Source of the DNA: Diaporthe sp. PMI_573
Taxonomy: Eukaryota; Ascomycota; Sordariomycetes; Diaporthales; Diaporthaceae
Direction: 5' to 3'
DNA length: 64,000 nt
NCBI GenBank assembly: GCA_021399435.1
Contig: JAJTUP010000031.1
Coordinates: 744,001 to 808,000, forward strand
The notes under the pieces were generated by a model. That model saw only the letters and a program-made list of their open reading frames with translations. It searched no databases and was not told the DNA's origin. Each line of letters opens with the position of its first letter. Position 1 is the stretch's first letter. The position numbers and the translations under genes are program-made. Positions 43,901 through 55,664 of the stretch are shown piece after piece.

Positions 43901-44232
43901 TGTTAGTTAGGCACGTAAACGAGTAATTACTTGAAGGGGTTACCAAAGTGGCTACTTGATAGCTTCAATTTAGTAGGTCTATCTAGTGTGTCTTGTGTAC
44001 TTCTGGCTGACCCCTTCGTAGGCAGCAAAGCGCCTAAGTAGGGTGTAGCCAGAAGGCTGACTAATCTACGGTATGCACAAGCCAGCAGTCGGTCCAAGCA
44101 TCCTTGCTACTAATTGGCTGCCTAAGATGACTAAGCAGCTATCCGCAGCCGGCTAGCCAGAAGTGGCCAGCTGCAGCAGTCCGCTTCAGACCAACACCTT
44201 CGGCCATTACTATTACTACCACCCATTCCACA
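43901..44232 (-). repeat. 5' LTR of the copia element
   Basis: 332 bp, TGTTAGTTAGGCACG to CCATTCCACA. A GA-repeat (43053-43068) lies between it and gag in the leader region. Confidence 0.85.
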
Positions 44233-44542
44233 CTTATAAACTTTTTTTTATCTTTATTTTTATCCTAACTAGCTTCTTTATAATTAACTTTAAATATTAA
44301 TGTAAAACACCAGCAAACGGCGCATTCTACCAAGCGGCGCACTTTCTTTCCTAATAAAAAACGTCTGCACGTAGCGGTGTACTTTACTTACTAATACTTT
44401 AAAATTAAAAAAAAATTAAAAAAATAAAGTTTATTAACGTGGTCCATTACTAAGCGAGACATATTACATACTGAGACAGTTTTCAGCACCAATAGCATAA
44501 TAACCCAAATTATAGCACTACTAAAAAAAAAATCTATTAAAT
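44233..44542. other. AT-rich tail next to pogo transposase fragment
   Basis: Contains poly-A runs and repeated GGCGCA words (AAACGGCGCATTC, AAGCGGCGCAC). Possibly the 3' non-coding end of the pogo element to which the fragment at 44543 belongs. No gene. Confidence 0.35.
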
Positions 44543-44935
44543 TTAATCAGAATCAGAATCTACAAACGATTCTACCTCTTCCTTATAGGTTCGCACATTA
44601 TGCCTAGTCTCGCCGCAGTTACTACATCTTCTTTTCGGCAGTCCGCCGCAAACCGCCTCATTAATACCACCACTTATTTTACCAGCTGGCCGCTTTTCTT
44701 TTTATTTCTCTTAAATAAGAGCCTTAGATTCCTCAATACTAAGTGCCCCTCCAAGCTATACACGTGACTTTTTAGCCCTCCGACGTTTACCAAATGCTAT
44801 ATTAGCGTCCTCAAGCACGCAGATTCGGTCCTTTATTATAGTAAACAAGTATGCCATTACTTGTACATCCTTTACCAACTGATCCACAGCTTTAAAAATT
44901 AGTATTAGCGAGCTTCCTTAATGATCAGAGATCCT
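44543..44935 (-). pseudogene. pogo/Fot1 transposase C-terminus with CCHC knuckle
   Basis: Minus-strand frame ending in TAA at 44543-44545. It reads FKAVDQLVKDVQVMAYLF, then CVLEDANIAFGKRRRAKKSR, then GGALSIEESKALI, and closes with RCSNCGETRHNVRTYKEEVE and an acidic SDSD tail. This is the C-terminal module of many fungal pogo/Fot1 transposases: a short coiled coil, a basic KRRRAKK patch and a C-x2-C-x4-H-x4-C knuckle (last C now Y). The catalytic domain is missing, as the sequence switches to terminal-repeat DNA at about 44950. It complements the remnant at 4290-4930, which has the HTH and early DDE region but no C-terminus. Confidence 0.65.
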
Positions 44936-44954
44936 CCTTTTAATAAAATTAGAC

Positions 44955-45563
44955 TGTTAAACGGTCTATTATGAGTTAGATAATATTTATAACTCTTAAT
45001 TCGAGGTAAGTTAGGGGGAGATTATGATAGAGTATTCTAAAGGATTGTACCTTTAGCAATATGGTTTATCGGCAGGGTTGCAGAAAGGTATATTAAGGCG
45101 AATTAAGACGATTAAGAATGGTCTAGACAACTTTATATTAAATTTAAGTAGGGTTCTGTCAGCCCTCCTCACAGTCCCTCTAACATTATATTACCCTTAG
45201 GCACGTATAGGTTAGCTCTAGTGCAAGAATAGCGAGGCCGGAAAATTCGCCCTTCAGACCTACTATCTTTAGTTATAAATAACTAGCCAACCCTAATCCT
45301 AATAGTAACCAAACTAAATATAGATAAACTTTAGAAATTAGGCTATCTAATAAACTAGGTTATATACTTTTTAGGTAAGAAATAAGGAAAATGTAGAGGT
45401 ATAAAGTTAGAGTCTTATAATAGCCTAAAAAATCAACTTATGGCTACTAAACTTATTTCCCGGCATACATATCCTATTAGTATATAGAGAAAATTCTAGT
45501 GCCAAGTCTAGGGTAACTCCTTGTATGTAGTGCTAAGTATATACCCTAATGAGCGTTTCTATT
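44955..45563 (-). repeat. Second copy of the pogo ~500-bp terminal repeat
   Basis: Same sequence as the right TIR of the element at 3758-5828 with many transitions, ending GAGCGTTTCTATT before T-TA-A. The CCGTT end is mutated to TATT. Joined at its inner side to the transposase C-terminus. Confidence 0.65.
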
Positions 45564-46223
45564 TAATAAGTATATATGTAAACGCGAATATTTAGCTTAG
45601 AAATAATAGAATCTGGGTTTTAGGAAGAGATTCCAGCTTCTCTAAATGTAGACTAAATTTTTTTTTCTATAAAACCCTTATTATATACTTTTTGAAACGC
45701 AAGAAAAAACTCAAACTTAATAATGTAGATTAGAGAGGCTTGGATATAACCTTAATTATCCTGCTTTCTAGTTATAAGATACTGTTTTAAAATCTATAAA
45801 GTACTATTTATCTCTATAATTATATAGATTAATATAAGAAGCACGGCTTATTAGGAAGATATAATTTATTATTATTTACTAAGTCCTTATCTCTTTTTTT
45901 CTACTTTATCCTTCCTTTTATATTTTATCTTAAAGAGTATCTAAAATGCTTTAAGTAGACAGCTCCTATATTAAAAACCTCTAGAATTTTATTTATATAA
46001 CAACCAGCCACTATACTTAATTTAGCTAAGACTACTATATTATAGTCCCTTAGTTATTTAAAATAGATATTATACTATTTATATATAATACCTATCTTAT
46101 TATAAATAAAGGCAAGTTATATTTATAAGTATTAATAACCTCTAAAAACTTTTTATAGTTTATTATTAAATTTATAACATTAGAGTATATACTATTAGTT
46201 ATTTAGCTATAATAACCTTGTTA
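45564..46223. other. AT-rich stretch between two outward-facing pogo ends
   Basis: 660 bp bounded at the left by a right end (CGTTTCTATTTAA) and at the right by a left end (TTAAATAGAAACG). It is the original flank or linker between two adjacent insertions. Stop-riddled, no gene recognised. Confidence 0.4.
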
Positions 46224-46262
46224 AATAGAAACGCTCATTAAGGTATATACTTGATACTACAT
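46224..46262 (+). repeat. Left tip of a third pogo terminal repeat, split by gypsy 3
   Basis: AATAGAAACGCTCATTAAGG up to the target site TACAT. The same terminal repeat resumes at 54025-54580 on the other side of gypsy element 3. Confidence 0.6.
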
Positions 46263-46456
46263 TATAACGGCCAGGCGGAAGCCACGGGGAAGCCCCGGTG
46301 TGGCCTCGGCGAAGGCTCTTCTAAAAAGGGACCCGAAGCCCCTACGTTTCAGACTTAAGGGGGGTAAGAATTAGTCTTACACTATATCTATATCTAATAT
46401 ACGTGCTGGCCTTTCTAGTTTACTAGACTATCGTGCCTAGTGTAGAGCCTATTATA
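46263..46456 (+). repeat. 5' LTR of gypsy element 3
   Basis: 194 bp. The usual TG start is mutated to TA and the CA end to TA. Contains a GC-rich core (GGAAGCCACGGGGAAGCCC) in AT-rich surroundings. Confidence 0.85.
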
Positions 46457-46479
46457 ATTCTGATTCTTCTTACTACACT

Positions 46480-49400
46480 ACCTATGATGCTACCAAAGAC
46501 TAGTAAAAGAAGGGGAAGATCTTAAGGAAGTTACGATGATGCTAAGGGTAGCTTGGGAATACTTTAGCTTGATGATACCCTAGCATGAAAACGGGAATGT
46601 AATTAATTACTTTAGTAGAGAATTAATGCTCTAGAAGTAGCTCGAATGATTATTAAAGTTAAGTCGAAAGACCTAAAGCTAGCTAATATTACTTTACTAC
46701 CTATAGCCTATACCCTTTAGCAATATAATAGCTGGATGATAGATATAGAAAGGGCCTATATCTTATAACTATAAACCCTTTATGATGACAAGATGAAAGT
46801 GATATATGCGTTAGACTATGTTGAGAAGGAGTGTCGAAATTGCTAGGATACTTATATAAAATCCTTAAGAAGAGGAGACGAGTTTGTATTTAACTATTAT
46901 AAGTGGGATGAGTTTAAGGCTTTTAGCTCTAATTTTAAGAAGGATCCCTAAGGTATATTAGGTATTATTTAAAACTTGATTAATACTGCTTACTAATAAG
47001 AAAACCAAGATCTATAAACCTTTTACTAGTATCTTGAAATATTAGAATTAGAACAAGAAATGAGAAGTAATAGTTTAAGGGCTGAATTCTTTCTTTTAAG
47101 GTTATTAAGATAGATATTACTAGAGATTTAAACGAAATATGCCTTAAGTATGCTAGAGACTAGAGATAAGATGGTTAGAGTTATCTAAGCAATTTGGGTT
47201 AATACCTTAGAGAGGGTTAGAAAGAAAAAATATGAGGAGGTAGGCTTAAAACAAGGGGGAATTAGTAGAACCCTTAATAAGAGAAGACGAGGAGGAAACT
47301 TTTTAGGAAGCATTAGAGGAGGAAACTTTTTAGGAAGCGTTATGAATTTAAGGGGAAGAACTTTAAATAACCCCTAGCTACGAGGCTAAGGTAGAGGCTG
47401 AGGATTTTAGGGTAGGGGTTCTTATACCCTACTAAATTAGAATACTCAGGGAAGTACCTTTAAAGCAACCCTAAAGCTAAATCCTTTAGATGAAATAGGC
47501 AAGACAACTATATACTATAGGTGTGGAAGCACCTACCACTATGCTCTAAACTATTTAGTACTAGTAGAAACTATAGTATTGGTGAATTAAGTATGAGGCT
47601 GCAGCAACTATTAGTCTAGGGGCTATTAAGGTTAGAACTAAGGGAGAGGGAGTTGAAGTATTTCTTAACTATCTACAGGAATAGTGTTTAAGGTTAAAGA
47701 GAGGGACTAGTAACTATACCTGGAAGTAGAAAAAGAGATAGTTGAAGTTTGAGAAATATTTATAATTTTAGGCGAAGTAATTATAAAGTATAATTAAAGA
47801 TATATTAAGGTTAATCTAGATATATAAGTATAAGTAGACTTAATTAGTATTTCTTTTATTAAGAAGTTTGGCCTTGAATTATTTACGAAGATATTAGTAT
47901 TTATAGTAGGAATTTAAGAAACTACGGTTTTTACTCATGGTATCTATTAAGTATTTTTATTACTTAAGGACTATTTTGGAAATTAGAGGAAGGAGATACG
48001 AGATTGTGTTGTAATTAAAAGGAAACGCTTAGAGTCTATTTTACTATTAGGTACCCTAGGTTTGGAATATTTTTAAATAGGGCTTGAAAGCCATTTAAAG
48101 GATTAGTAGTTTTAATAGGATGAGATTTATATAGTAGAATAGACTATAAAGTCTTTTATAAGGAATTAGGGGAAGGTCTTTTATTATTATGTAGTTCTTC
48201 CTACTACTGAACCTTCTAGTCTAGCAGGATAGGAAGGGAGAAGTTAGTAGGAGCCTTAAGGGATGGACGAAGAGGAGAAGTTATCTTTAGATTTATCTTA
48301 GATATACCTGTAATTAAAGGGATTAGAGGAGTTTTTTATTAAGGACTAGGCTAAGGAATTACTATTAAGGAGGAAAGTAGATTATATAATAGAGCTAGAA
48401 AAGGGGACTTTACCTCCTTTTCTATCCTTATACCTACTCTTATTAACAGAACTTAAGGTTTTAAAAGAATGGCTTAAAGAGAGTTTGAAGTTAGGGTGAA
48501 TTACTTATAATAAAAGTCCCGCTAGTGTACTAGTTTTATTTATACTGAAAAAAGACAGAACTCTTTAACTTTGTATTGACTATAGGGCTCTAAATGAAAT
48601 AACAATAAAAAATTAGTACCCTTTACTACTAGTTTTGGAGATTCTAGATTAATTGTTAGGCGTATAGTTTTTCTCTAAGATTGATTTAATAGATGTATAC
48701 TATTGGATTTATATCTAAGAGGGTGATGAATGGAAGACTGCTTTTTATACTCAATATAGATATTATAAATTTAGAGTAGTACTGTTTAGATTAACTAACG
48801 TATTAGCTATGTTTTAATCTTTTATTACTAAGGTTTTAGGAGATTATATTAATGTTTATGCAATTGTTTATTTGGATAATATCTTGATTTTCTTAAGAAG
48901 TGAGGAAGAGTACGAGAAGTATATATGGATAATTATAGATCGTTTTATGATAGTAGAGTTATATAGTAATATTAAGAAGTACTGCTTTTTTTAAGAAGAG
49001 ATTGAGTTTTTGGGATTTTTGGTTAGAAGGAAGGGAGTCTAAATAGACTCTAATAGGATTAGGACTATCTAAGAATAGCTAATACTAACTACTTACCGCG
49101 ATATTTAAGTATTTTTAGGTTTCTATAACTTTTACTAAAGGTTTATTAAGGATTACTTGAAGATTATACAACTGCTTAATGAGTAATTAAAGGGCATGAA
49201 ATGCGGCTGAAAGCTAGGGGGGATAGATCTCTTTGCCCCAGAAAACACTAAGACACGAAAGGCATTTAAGGAGCTTAAGACAAGGTTTCAACAAGCACCT
49301 CTTTTCCAACACTATGACCCTATACTTTCTACTCGAATCGAGTATAATATATTAGATGGAGCCGCTATATTAGTAATCTTATAATAATATTACTATGAGA

Positions 49401-51480
49401 GTAAATCTTGATAGTATTTAATTACTTTTTAGTTAAAGAAGTTCTTAGGAGCTAAGCTTAATTAGATAACCTATGATAAGGAATTAAGTACTATTATTGA
49501 AAGTTTTAGGTATTAGCAACAGTACTTTGAAGGGGCACAAGAACTAGTTATAGTTCTTTCTAATTACAATAATCTCCGTGGCTTTATAAAGTAAAAAGAA
49601 CTAATGTAGAAATAGGTTTGATAGCTGATATATTTAGCTGGATTTAATTTCACTATTGAATACCGCTCTAGAAAGACGAATCTAGTAGATAGCCTATTAA
49701 GAAGGCCTGACTATATATTAGAAGAAAAGCCTTTGAATTTGAGTTGGATTCTAACTCTGGAATTAAAGATAGTTACGACTATTAGGAAGGATATATAATC
49801 CTATCTAGAAGACTAACGGTAGGCCTAGTTTGAGGCTATAGTTAGAAGTGCTAAAGTGTAAGAGGTCTTAAAACTTGATTTCTCCCTAATAGAGCGTTAG
49901 CTTAAGTCTGTGGCTCCCCTACGGGGGTAGTTTATGATAAGAGTCTGGGTCTGGGCATGCGTTAGTGACGTGGGTATAATGTGCTGAGGGCCTACTCTCT
50001 GCTATTAGACTTGATTTACGAAGCCTAGGGGGAAGACTCTATGATCTAGGCTGTTATTAAGAGGATTAAATCCTTGAATGGTGCTGTTTTAGATAGTTCT
50101 AGTTATGAGTTTTGAGACAGGCTACTATACTAGAAGGGATGTATATATATGCTAGAATAAGAAGCCTTGTAATAGGAGATCCTGCGAACCTACTATGATG
50201 AGCTACTAAGCGGGTACTAGGGGTGAACGTGGATATGAATCCTGGTTGAAAGACATTTTTGCTGGCTGGGCTTGAAGGCCTCTGTTGTGGACTATGTGTG
50301 CTCTTGTATAACGTGTTAATATGTATCCGTGCCACGTTATTACCTATATAGAGAGCTTGCTTCGTTACTGATTCTATTGGGCCTTATGTAAGAACTTAGT
50401 ATAGACTTTGTTACTAGACTCTTAACTACTATTAGAGATGGCTAAGAAGTAGATACAATCTTGGTTATCGTAGATTATTATACTAAGATGAGTTTCTTTA
50501 CTATAGTAAGTATGATGATAAATACTGCTAAACTAGCCAAGATCTTCTATAAGGAGATTAAATATAAATAGGGACTATCTAAAGGAATCATAACTAATAG
50601 AGGCACGACCTTTACTAGTAAGTTTTAGAAGATACTTTGCTAGCTAAGTAGAATCAAAACCTGATATACTACTACTTATTACCTATAAAGTAATAGATAA
50701 ATAGAAAGAATAAACTAAACCCTGGAATAATACCTAAGGGCGTTTATAGTAGAAAATGCCTAGAATTAGCTAAACTTGTTATATACTATATTCTTTGTTT
50801 ATAATTTAGTATAAAGCGCTATGATTAAAATAAGCCTGTTTAAAGCTCTCTTTAGCTATGAACTATCTTTTACTATTCTATATAATAAATAGCCTACTGA
50901 GGACAGTGTTTCTTAGAGGGAGGTACTAGTAGTCGAGGAATGTATTAAAAAACTTTAGTAAATTTAAACAGACTATAAGGAGAACTGGAAATAGGTAGTT
51001 GAGATATAGGCCTGAAATTACAATAATTAATACTAGCCTATATAATTTAAGATTGGCTAATGGGTATTACTGACAACTAAGTATCTACTCTTAAAAAATA
51101 GGAAGCTTGCTTTATAAAGGGTTGGCTTATTTAGGATTATATCTTGAGTAGGTAAGTAGGCCTATAGTCTAACCCTACTAGAGAAGTATTCCCGAATATA
51201 CTATGTATATTATGTGAGCTAGCTGGAGCCCTGGGTAGTGAGAAACTTGAAGGATCTAATAGAAGGTGTCCTGGACCTACTGGACTTAGAGGACAAATAG
51301 GCTGAATGGGAGCTGGAAGAGATCTGAGACTACTAGAAGATCGAGGATATTATATACTACTTGGTGAAGTAGAAAGGATGGCCTAGTGAATACAACTTAT
51401 GGGTGCTAGAAGACGAAATGTCGGTAGATGAAACTATTATGAAGTATTGGAAAGGGAGAGGGCTGAAGTAAAGCTAGAAG
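46480..51480 (+). pseudogene. gypsy 3 gag-pol with chromodomain
   Basis: Plus-strand remnants in order. A gag zinc knuckle near 47515-47565 reads YYRCGSTYHYALNY (C-x2-C-x4-H-x4-C with cysteines turned to tyrosine). RT: LCIDYRALNEITIKN, FFSKIDLIDVYYWI, then AIVYLDNILIFL near 48870, the YxDD box now YLDN; RT tail FLGFYNFY. RNase H and connection: KELSTIIESFRY. Integrase zinc finger and core region, 49600-50900, heavily damaged. C-terminal chromodomain, 51290-51460: EDIIYYLVK, KGWPSEYNLWVLEDEM, matching the YLVKWKGWPxxxNxWEPxxNL pattern. Non-functional through dozens of TAG/TAA codons. Confidence 0.8.
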
Positions 51481-51563
51481 AGGACCTAAGACTAGACTGG
51501 CGGAGGTTATAGGAAGTGGCTATAAATTAAGTAGCGATAGGTTAATAAAGGCTAGGATAGCTA

Positions 51564-51730
51564 GATGACTGGTTGATGAAGTTGATGTTGGCCTAATGAG
51601 TGTTAGATGGTTGGCTAATGAAGTCGAGGTTAACTAGATGAGTGCTAGAGGCTGGCTGATAAAGTTAATGTTGGCCTAATGAGTGCTAGATGACTGGCTA
51701 ATGAAGCTAATGTTAGATAGATGAGTGTTA
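51564..51730 (+). repeat. Four tandem units of about 42 bp after the chromodomain
   Basis: Units such as GATGACTGGTTGATGAAGTT ... GAGTGTTA repeat four times (one unit is 41 bp). A 42-bp period equals 14 codons, but the reading frame is not kept through the short unit, so a coding role is uncertain. They differ mostly by transitions. Confidence 0.65.
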
Positions 51731-51779
51731 GAAAACTGATGGGTAAATTAGAGGCTGGCTTAATAATAGGGAAATGTTT

Positions 51780-53830
51780 CTAGGTAAAGGCCTACTGAGG
51801 GGCTATCGAGTATTACCTAAGTAGAGGAGGGCTTTGAAGATTAATATATTAGAATTAAGTATGAATGACCTTAGAAATGTCTAGGTTAAGGGGGGACTAG
51901 AAGAGTCCCTGAAAAAGCAATGTAAGGGTATTGTTATCCTTACTCCTAAAAAACCAAGCCCCCTCTACTAGTACTAATCACTAAGCTACTGTATCCCTAA
52001 ATAACTAGCGGGGAAGAGCTGTCTATATCCTATGGGTTATTTCCTATAGTAGTAGTAGAAACCCCTCTAGCTAGGTCCTAAAAGTATTATCTATAACCTG
52101 TGAAACCTCTAAGAGAAACTCCTAAACCAAGCTATACTAGACTAAGAATTTATTATTAGCTAGAACTATGTATAGTATGTTATGATAAGTATTAACTAGG
52201 TCCCTTAAGATCTTCTCATAAAGGGTGTCTACTAAGTTAGCTAAGCCAAACTACACTAAATAAAGCAGGTGCGAATTAGCCAGGGCCTATAACTAAAAGA
52301 TACTAGCCTCTATAATGGCTGATTCCTAAGTAGATTAGTATATAATCATGCCTTAAAATATAGGGGACTTACATTTACAACCTTAATCTATTTCTTCTCC
52401 CCCTAGGAGCCTCTCTTATACTTTAGATTCTCTACCATCTTTTAAAACGCCAGAGTACTGCTTGGTCTATTTGTGGATAGGTTTATTAAGGTTCAGGCCA
52501 GGTAAACTTATGAAATCGATAGCTAGTTTTCCTACGTGATTGATAGAGGAGGATTCGTAGCTTGGGTAATTCCTTTTAGAAGGGCTCTTATAAAATATAA
52601 GTTAGAGATCAACCTAATGATTAAAGGATCCCCCTATAATAGTTAATAAAAGTAATAATAATAGATAGAAGGATACTTACTATTATACAAGGCGAGTAAT
52701 GCTTTGTAATGTATTAATTATACTAAAAGCTCCCTGAACTAGTTATAGTATAGGTTATATTTTCTTACAAGGAAGGTACATCCTCCTCAAACTTCTTGAG
52801 AAAACTATGTATATAGGCTTTGTAAAGGGCTCAGGACTAGATTACCTAACTCTAGGTCTATACTCTCTTATCCTGTCTAGACATGTCGTGCGAGGTTTAG
52901 ACAACGTCTATAGGGGCTGCTGCCACACGCTACTAGCTAGGAGGTGTTGCGTGTCTAAGGGCCTTGGTAGGCATATGTGATTATATAAACTTACTAGTAG
53001 AGGAAGTTAGTTCCTTTAGGGTTTAAGGTACTTTCAGGGGTCTACTCTGGTTTAGCTTGCCTAGCAATATAGTAATGCTTGCTACTACTTTGCGACAAGT
53101 TTAAGGGGTCTGTAGGGTAGTAGTGGGCTACTTACTAGCTGCCTTTAAGGACTTGCCTTGAGTCGTGGTTAAGGTATTGCTCTATTTAGAGGAGGACGGC
53201 TCTGAAGAGGAAGAGATGGTTAGAGAATTCATGATAGGGCTAGTGTAATTACTACTAAACCCTTTAGGACTTAAACCTAATAAGTTAAGGAATCCTGTAA
53301 ATAGGTTATTCTAACCTTGTAGGGAGGATGACTGCAAGTAGTATAAAGAGCTATCTTTACTAGTAGAATCAACAGAAGGAGAACGAAAGTAAACAGGGGC
53401 TAGAGGCCTAGGACTAGAAGCACTTACTAAAGAAGACTAGGAACGATCATAAGACCCCTTTAAAGAGGAAGGCAACGCCTTACCTAATAGTAAGGGCAAG
53501 AAGCCCTTAAACAAGCTAGATAAGTAAGACATGATAAAGGTATTAAGAAGTAATTATGAAAACTACTTAAAGCAGTAGATAGAAGAAGGGCCACGGTAAT
53601 AACTTCAAGAAGTAGTGAAGTATAGGTTAGAGAGAGAGAGAGGTCAATAACAGCCTAAAGGGCAAGCTATTTAAACCACGCTACCTAGCCTATACAGCAC
53701 CAAAAAGGTTATATATAGGTTCAGAATATTCCGTGAGTTACCAGAGGTAGTGACTAGAAGGTACCTATGAAAGCCGTACGAAAGCCGTGGTTAACGGCCC
53801 GGGGACGGGCCTCCAGGGGGAAGGTACAAT
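51780..53830. other. Extra segment of gypsy 3 between chromodomain and 3' LTR
   Basis: About 2 kb, longer than an ordinary 3' UTR. Both strands have long frames interrupted only by RIP-type stops. On the minus strand a Ser-rich frame runs from about 53540 (SSLFKGFLPLLLGKALPSSL) towards 52300. On the plus strand an acidic frame (LEEDGSEEEEMVREFMIGLV) covers 53160-53700 and another (RFIKVQARQTYEIDS, FSYVIDRGGFVAWVIPF) covers 52470-52600. Because RIP produces stops in only a few contexts, I cannot decide which is real. By analogy with the antisense ORF of element 2, an accessory ORF is plausible. Confidence 0.4.
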
Positions 53831-54024
53831 TGTAACGGCCGGGCGGAAGCCACGGGGAAGCCCCAGTGTGGCCCCGGCAAAGGTCCTTCTAAAAAGAGAC
53901 CCGAAGCCCCCACATCTCAGACTTAAGGGGGGCAAGAATCAGTCTTGCACCATACCTATACCTAATATACGTGCTAGCCTTCCCAGTTCACCGGACCATT
54001 GTGCCTAGTGCAGAGCCCATTACA
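53831..54024 (+). repeat. 3' LTR of gypsy element 3
   Basis: 194 bp, TGTAACGGCCGGGCGGAAGC to GCCCATTACA, much better preserved than the 5' copy. The 73-codon ORF spanning it is a by-product of its GC content. Confidence 0.85.
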
Positions 54025-54580
54025 TACATACAAGGAGTTACCCTAGACTTGGCTACACGCAAGGAGTTACCCTAGACTTGGCTGCATGCAAGGAGCTACC
54101 CTAGACTTAGCACTAGAATTTTCTCTAAATACCAATAGGATATATATGCTAGGAGATAAGTTTAGTAGCCATAAGTTGATTTTTTAGGCTATTGTAAGAC
54201 CCTAACTTTATATCTCTATATTCCCCTTATTTCTTACCAAAAAAGTATGTAATCTAGTTTATTAGATAGCCTAATTTCTAAAGTTTATCTATATTTAGTT
54301 TAGTTATTGTCAGAGTTAGGGTTGGCTGGTTATTTATAACTAAAGATAGTAGGTCTAAAGGGTAAATTTTTCAGCCCCGCCATTCTTATATCAGAGCCAA
54401 CCTATGCGTGCCTAAGGGTGATATGATGTTAGAGGGACTGTGAGGAGGGCTGACAGAAGCTTACTCGAATTCAATACCAAGTTGTCTAGACCATTCTCAA
54501 TCGTCCCAATTCGCCTCAGTGCACCTTTCTGCGACCTTGTTGATAAACCACACTACTGAAGGCACAATCCTTTAGAAACC
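54025..54580 (+). repeat. Pogo terminal repeat, continuation of 46224-46262
   Basis: Same order as the left TIR at 3758-4265. The motif AAGGAGTTACCCTAGACTTG is present three times in tandem at the start, with a unit of about 30 bp. It ends near GGCACAATCCTTTAG; no transposase follows. Confidence 0.65.
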
Positions 54581-55205
54581 TAATATTCTGCAGGCACTTA
54601 GAATGAGCGTAGCTAGAGTTAATTAATAGTTGTCTCTATCCATATTATAAGACCTTGTAGATATATATACATAATGTTCATCCCTGCGTGGCGAAAACCC
54701 TGCTGTGCCGAAAAAAATAACAGGTACTTTAACTTCAAATATGTTAAAAACTCTATATATATCAATGCATCCTAAACTTTTATATAAGTTATATTCCCTA
54801 GCTACTCTTGAGTATTCTAAGCCCTTTTTACTAGAAAATTACCTTGTTGTTATAGTCCCCGCGCCTGATCTGTAGAACGCCTCTGTTTACGGTAATAGAG
54901 AATTCCTCTAACACGCTTCCACCATTAAGCTCTTAGCACCCCTAATACTTATAAAAAGGTTATATCCGAGCTTTAGGACCTTGCTGCTACGCCAGTAAAC
55001 GTTACGAGCCTTGTGGCTGCTGTGGTGTCTACATCTTTGCAAAATCGCCACGCCAAACAGTACTTCCCAATAAACGAGCGACGATTCTGGTTAGCGCGAA
55101 ACGCCTGGCTGATTTGGGATGTGGCTGGTGTTAAGGTTTGAGATCACGTGACATATCCGCAGTTATATGATGCCTCAGGCAATAATATTATGCCTCAGGC
55201 AATAA
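54581..55205. other. Spacer with short direct repeats
   Basis: AT-rich, grading into normal composition. The motif ATGCCTCAGGCAATAAT occurs twice in tandem (about 55170-55205), and GAGACGAAAGCCGCTTG twice just after. Between 54950 and 55130 the plus strand has protein-like sequence but no definable gene. Confidence 0.4.
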
Positions 55206-55493
55206 TACAGGAGACGAAAGCCGCTTGGAGACGAAAGCCGCTTGCGGCTTGCCCAAAAGAACCTTGAGGAACGAATTCGCCATCGAATGCAGTATTTTAA
55301 CAGGAGACTGGTCCCTGCGCGCCCGCCAACGCCTACAAGCCTGCCGGTCATTATGGACAGGTCGCACGCCGTGCTAAGATCTTCTCGCACTTCTCTGAGA
55401 CATTTGCAGGGCTTCTACTACATCCATCCGGATAGGATAGCACCCATTCGGTTCGACAACACCGGGAAATTAAAACTGCGTTTTCACCTCTAG
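55206..55493 (+). CDS. Possible terminal exon, unknown protein
   Basis: Open on the plus strand from 55206 to the TAG at 55491-55493. There is no ATG at the start; a TACAG acceptor lies at 55206-55210, so it could be a last exon of up to about 93 codons. The product is basic (EERIRHRMQYFNRRLVPARP, then RTSLRHLQGFYYIHPDRIAP) with no stops or RIP signs. A first internal Met lies about 30 codons in. No domain is recognised and no upstream exon can be shown. A 71-codon minus ORF over the same bases is the competing reading. Low confidence. Confidence 0.25.
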   Translation, partial: YRRRKPLGDESRLRLAQKNLEERIRHRMQYFNRRLVPARPPTPTSLPVIMDRSHAVLRSSRTSLRHLQGFYYIHPDRIAPIRFDNTGKLKLRFHL

Positions 55494-55664
55494 CACTTCA
55501 GGCATTCCGTGGTAAGGCAGCCATATCTTCCACCAGCCCAGATACTAGTAACATGTGTCCACGATCTTCGATAGATCTCGTTATCTGACTTGCAGGCATT
55601 GTACCAAGGCGCCATCTTCTTATATATGTGCCTAATGCCTCAGATACCGGATAGAGAGCTCTCG

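Larger units (their letters stand above)
36847..44232 (-). mobile_element. Ty1/copia LTR retrotransposon, complete ends
   Basis: 7386 bp bounded by 332-bp LTRs in direct orientation and an identical 5-bp duplication CTTAT (36842-36846 and 44233-44237). Coding on the minus strand, RIP-degraded. LTRs differ mainly by transitions. Confidence 0.85.
46263..54024 (+). mobile_element. Ty3/gypsy chromovirus, element 3, complete ends
   Basis: 7762 bp bounded by 194-bp LTRs and an identical TACAT duplication (46258-46262 and 54025-54029), inserted into a pogo terminal repeat. Plus-strand gag, pol and chromodomain are RIP-degraded. An additional 2-kb segment with tandem repeats lies between the chromodomain and the 3' LTR. 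Confidence 0.85.

Noticed and set aside
53787..54008. 73-codon ORF
   Set aside because: Lies across the edge of a gypsy LTR; its openness reflects GC content.
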